In this document: piece after piece, positions 6,097-7,701 of the stretch
How positions within the stretch are numbered: the stretch's first letter is position 1
How the letters are laid out: every line of letters starts with the position of its first letter
NCBI GenBank assembly: GCA_937888925.1
Contig: CALARM010000542.1
Coordinates: 1-7,701 of the forward strand
Source of the DNA: an uncultured Synergistia bacterium
Lineage (GTDB): Bacteria; Eremiobacterota; SpSt-956; JAKJGF01
Length of the DNA: 7,701 nt
Direction of reading: 5' to 3'
Translations under genes and position numbers: made by a program
Notes under the pieces: model-generated
Database searches by the model: none
Told to the model about the DNA's origin: nothing
The model's input: the letters and a program-made list of their open reading frames with translations, nothing else

Positions 6097-7134
6097 TCAA
6101 ATCCTGCCCCAGAATGAAGTCCTCGTCCCTCTGTCAATGGATTTTCTCTTAAGATCTGCAATTGCTCCCGTAGGGTCTAAATGCTTCGGACATGCCACCT
6201 GACAGTTATAAATGGTATGGCACCTCCATATACCGTGCTCTCCTCCTACGAGATTTATACGTTCTTTAAGAGCTTTATCACGTGAATCCCTTGCAAATCT
6301 ATCTGCTTTAAACAAAATGGCAGGGCCAAGGTATTCTTCATCTGTTCCAGTCATAGTGCATGCACCCTGGCAGCAACCGCAGAGAATACAGTCAATCATA
6401 CCAACAAGGTCTTCCCTCTCATCCTGCGTTTGAAGCCTTTCTATTTCCGGGTCGGGCTCGCCGGGGATAAGATAGGGTTTGATAGAACGGTATTTTGCCC
6501 AGAAAGGTTCAAGGTCAACAACGAGATCCTTTAATATCTTCATATGAGCAATAGGTTTTACCGTTACCACATCTGCTTCGAGAGCCAGAATCTGTGTTTC
6601 ACAGGCAAGACAGTATTTACCGTTTACATGCATACCACAGGAGCCGCATACACCTGCTCTGCAGGAAGATCGGAATACAAGGGAACCGTCAAGGTATTCC
6701 TGTATATAGGAAAGTCCTTCAAGAACAGTCATGCCGAAGGTAACAGGTACAGTATATTCTTTAAAATATGGCTGTTTATCTGTATCGGGATCAAAACGAA
6801 ACACTTTAAACTTTACAGCTTTACTGGGAGTTACGACCAGGTCTTTAACATGTTTCATACCGGGAAGTGGTTTTAATGTTACCACCTTATCTTTTACTAC
6901 TGTCTGACATGCCAGAGCCTTTGAACCGTTTATAAGCATCGCACAGGACTGGCATTTCCCTGCTTTACAGGAAGATTTATAGGAAAGTGTTTTATCTATA
7001 TTTTTTTGAATATATTCAAGGCCGTCCAGAACGGTCATGCCTTCTTTCAGAGGCACTGAATATTCCTTTGTAATGGCTTCCTTATCTTTATCAGGATCGA
7101 AGCGATATATATTAAATTTTACTTCTTCTGACAT
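6097..7134 (-). CDS. sdhB: Succinate dehydrogenase/fumarate reductase iron-sulfur subunit with duplicated [2Fe-2S] domain
   Basis: 345 residues, about 100 more than the usual SdhB/FrdB (about 230-250). The C-terminal part is canonical: CILCGCCQGAC (249-259) and CHTIYNCQVACP (305-316) supply the seven cysteines for the [4Fe-4S] and [3Fe-4S] clusters. It is preceded by two plant-type [2Fe-2S] domains. Domain 1 (about 5-101) has C56, C61, C64 and C76; domain 2 (about 107-206) has C158, C163, C166 and C178. Both sets are complete (Cx4CxxCx11C). The subunit passes electrons between the SdhA flavin and quinone or another partner; the extra domain could add a fourth cluster. The ATG has AAAGGAG 9 nt upstream. 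It follows sdhA by 91 bp. No SdhC/SdhD-like membrane anchor gene follows. FrdB is an equal possibility, since direction cannot be told from sequence. Confidence 0.95.
   Translation of the reverse strand: MSEEVKFNIYRFDPDKDKEAITKEYSVPLKEGMTVLDGLEYIQKNIDKTLSYKSSCKAGKCQSCAMLINGSKALACQTVVKDKVVTLKPLPGMKHVKDLVVTPSKAVKFKVFRFDPDTDKQPYFKEYTVPVTFGMTVLEGLSYIQEYLDGSLVFRSSCRAGVCGSCGMHVNGKYCLACETQILALEADVVTVKPIAHMKILKDLVVDLEPFWAKYRSIKPYLIPGEPDPEIERLQTQDEREDLVGMIDCILCGCCQGACTMTGTDEEYLGPAILFKADRFARDSRDKALKERINLVGGEHGIWRCHTIYNCQVACPKHLDPTGAIADLKRKSIDRGTRTSFWGRI
6517..7122 (-). repeat. Internal tandem duplication of the [2Fe-2S] domain coding sequence
   Basis: Residues 5-78 of SdhB align without gaps to residues 107-180, with 42 of 74 positions identical by my count. 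A three-residue insertion then occurs in copy 2 and similarity resumes to the shared KDLVV ending. The DNA also retains similarity: GAACGGTCATGCC at 7029-7041 and GAACAGTCATGCC at 6723-6735 are exactly 306 bp (102 codons) apart. Copy 1 spans about 6832-7122 and copy 2 about 6517-6816. Confidence 0.9.
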
Positions 7135-7161
7135 TTTATCTGACTCCTTTCATAAGGAAAC

Positions 7162-7224
7162 GGGTAATGCGTAATAAATGATGCGCAATAACCTGCGCGT
7201 CACGGGTTACGCGTTACGCGTTAC
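7162..7224. repeat. Nine-unit heptamer array between sdhA and sdhB
   Basis: Sixty-three bases divide exactly into nine 7-bp units in one register, starting GGGTAAT (7162), GCGTAAT (7169), AAATGAT (7176), GCGCAAT (7183) and ending GCGTCAC (7197), GGGTTAC (7204), GCGTTAC (7211), GCGTTAC (7218), with AACCTGC at 7190 between the halves. The halves are roughly inverted (GCGTAA against TTACGC), so the RNA could fold. It ends 1 bp before the sdhA stop codon and lies 28 bp upstream of the sdhB start, in what would be the sdhA-sdhB intercistronic RNA. Confidence 0.75.
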
Positions 7225-7225
7225 G

Positions 7226-7701
7226 CTAATATTTCCTCTCCACAGGCACATATATGCTCGTATCTACTTCTTTATAGGAAAGCTTCACTCCGTCAGGACT
7301 GTATGTAGCAATTGTATGTTTCAGCCACTTTTCATCATTTCTTTTCGGGAAATCCGTTCTGGAATGAGAGCCTCTGCTTTCTTCTCTTTCGAGAGCTCCT
7401 GCAACGATTGCTTCATCTACAAGTAGATTTCCTTCAAGTTCAAGAGCCCACATAAGTTCCTGATTGCCTTTTATATTCTTGTTGAGGAGTTTAATCTTTT
7501 TATATTTCTGAATAAGTTCTTTTATTTTCTCAAGGGCAAAGGAGAGTTCTTCTTTTTTCCTGTAAACTCCAACATTTTTCAGCATAATATCACCCATCTG
7601 CCTTGTTATTTCAGGCATTTTTTCAGAGCCGTCATTATCCATAAGGGCTCTGCGGTTCTTATCCTGCTGTTCAAGGGCATCATTTATGGCTTTTTCTCCC
7701 T
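7226..7701 (-). CDS. sdhA: Succinate dehydrogenase/fumarate reductase flavoprotein subunit, C-terminal 157 residues, partial
   Basis: The frame is open from the right edge to a TAG at 7228-7226. The visible part is the C-terminal helical domain of the SdhA/FrdA family: a long helix region (residues EKAINDALEQ to KIKLLNKNI), then ELEGNLLVDEAIVAGALEREESRGSHSR and DFPKRNDEKWLKHT, the family's conserved 'A..ReESRGaH.R.DfP.Rdd..W..H' stretch, and a terminal YVPVERKY typical of the family. The FAD-binding and active-site regions lie outside the window. The protein oxidises succinate or reduces fumarate using covalently or tightly bound FAD and works with SdhB encoded 91 bp downstream. The more internal ATG at 7642 is not the start, since the frame continues upstream with family-like sequence. 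Confidence 0.92.
   Translation of the reverse strand, partial: GEKAINDALEQQDKNRRALMDNDGSEKMPEITRQMGDIMLKNVGVYRKKEELSFALEKIKELIQKYKKIKLLNKNIKGNQELMWALELEGNLLVDEAIVAGALEREESRGSHSRTDFPKRNDEKWLKHTIATYSPDGVKLSYKEVDTSIYVPVERKY

Overview
The window looks like a stretch of chromosome from an AT-rich anaerobic bacterium. Evidence for this is an oxygen-sensitive type 2-oxoacid:ferredoxin oxidoreductase (IorAB), a succinate dehydrogenase/fumarate reductase and strong GGAGG-type ribosome binding sites. I cannot place it further with confidence; a Nitrospirota- or Desulfobacterota-like host is a guess. All nine recognisable genes lie on the minus strand, so transcription runs from position 7701 towards 1.

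In transcription order: the C-terminal part of the flavoprotein subunit SdhA/FrdA (7226-7701, cut by the window edge); its iron-sulfur partner SdhB/FrdB (6097-7134), which carries an extra tandem copy of the [2Fe-2S] domain; a 248-bp gap rich in inverted repeats; iorA (3962-5848) and iorB (3391-3969), overlapping by 8 bp; two small single-span membrane proteins with charged, helical tails (3011-3307 and 2747-2995); a gap with a nested inverted repeat; a two-helix ion channel with an RCK-type cytosolic part resembling CASTOR/POLLUX (1380-2567); a soluble paralogue of that cytosolic part (458-1303); a 245-bp gap; and the first 70 codons of radC (1-212, running off the left edge).

The metabolic genes fit fermentative or respiratory use of amino acids: IorAB oxidises aryl-pyruvates to aryl-acyl-CoA and reduces ferredoxin, and SdhAB interconverts succinate and fumarate. 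No membrane anchor gene for SdhAB lies on the visible (downstream) side. The two small membrane proteins sit close behind iorB and could belong to the same transcript; their role is unknown.

The most unusual non-coding signal is a family of degenerate 7-bp tandem repeats found in every gap longer than about 55 bp except the 83-bp gap after iorB. The unit sequence changes from gap to gap, but the 7-bp period is kept, and in most gaps the left part is in one orientation and the right part in the other, so the elements can fold. The most unusual protein signals are the duplicated ferredoxin domain in SdhB, the loss of the second cysteine in both cluster motifs of the IorA ferredoxin tail, and the channel / soluble-RCK pair with a non-canonical selectivity filter.
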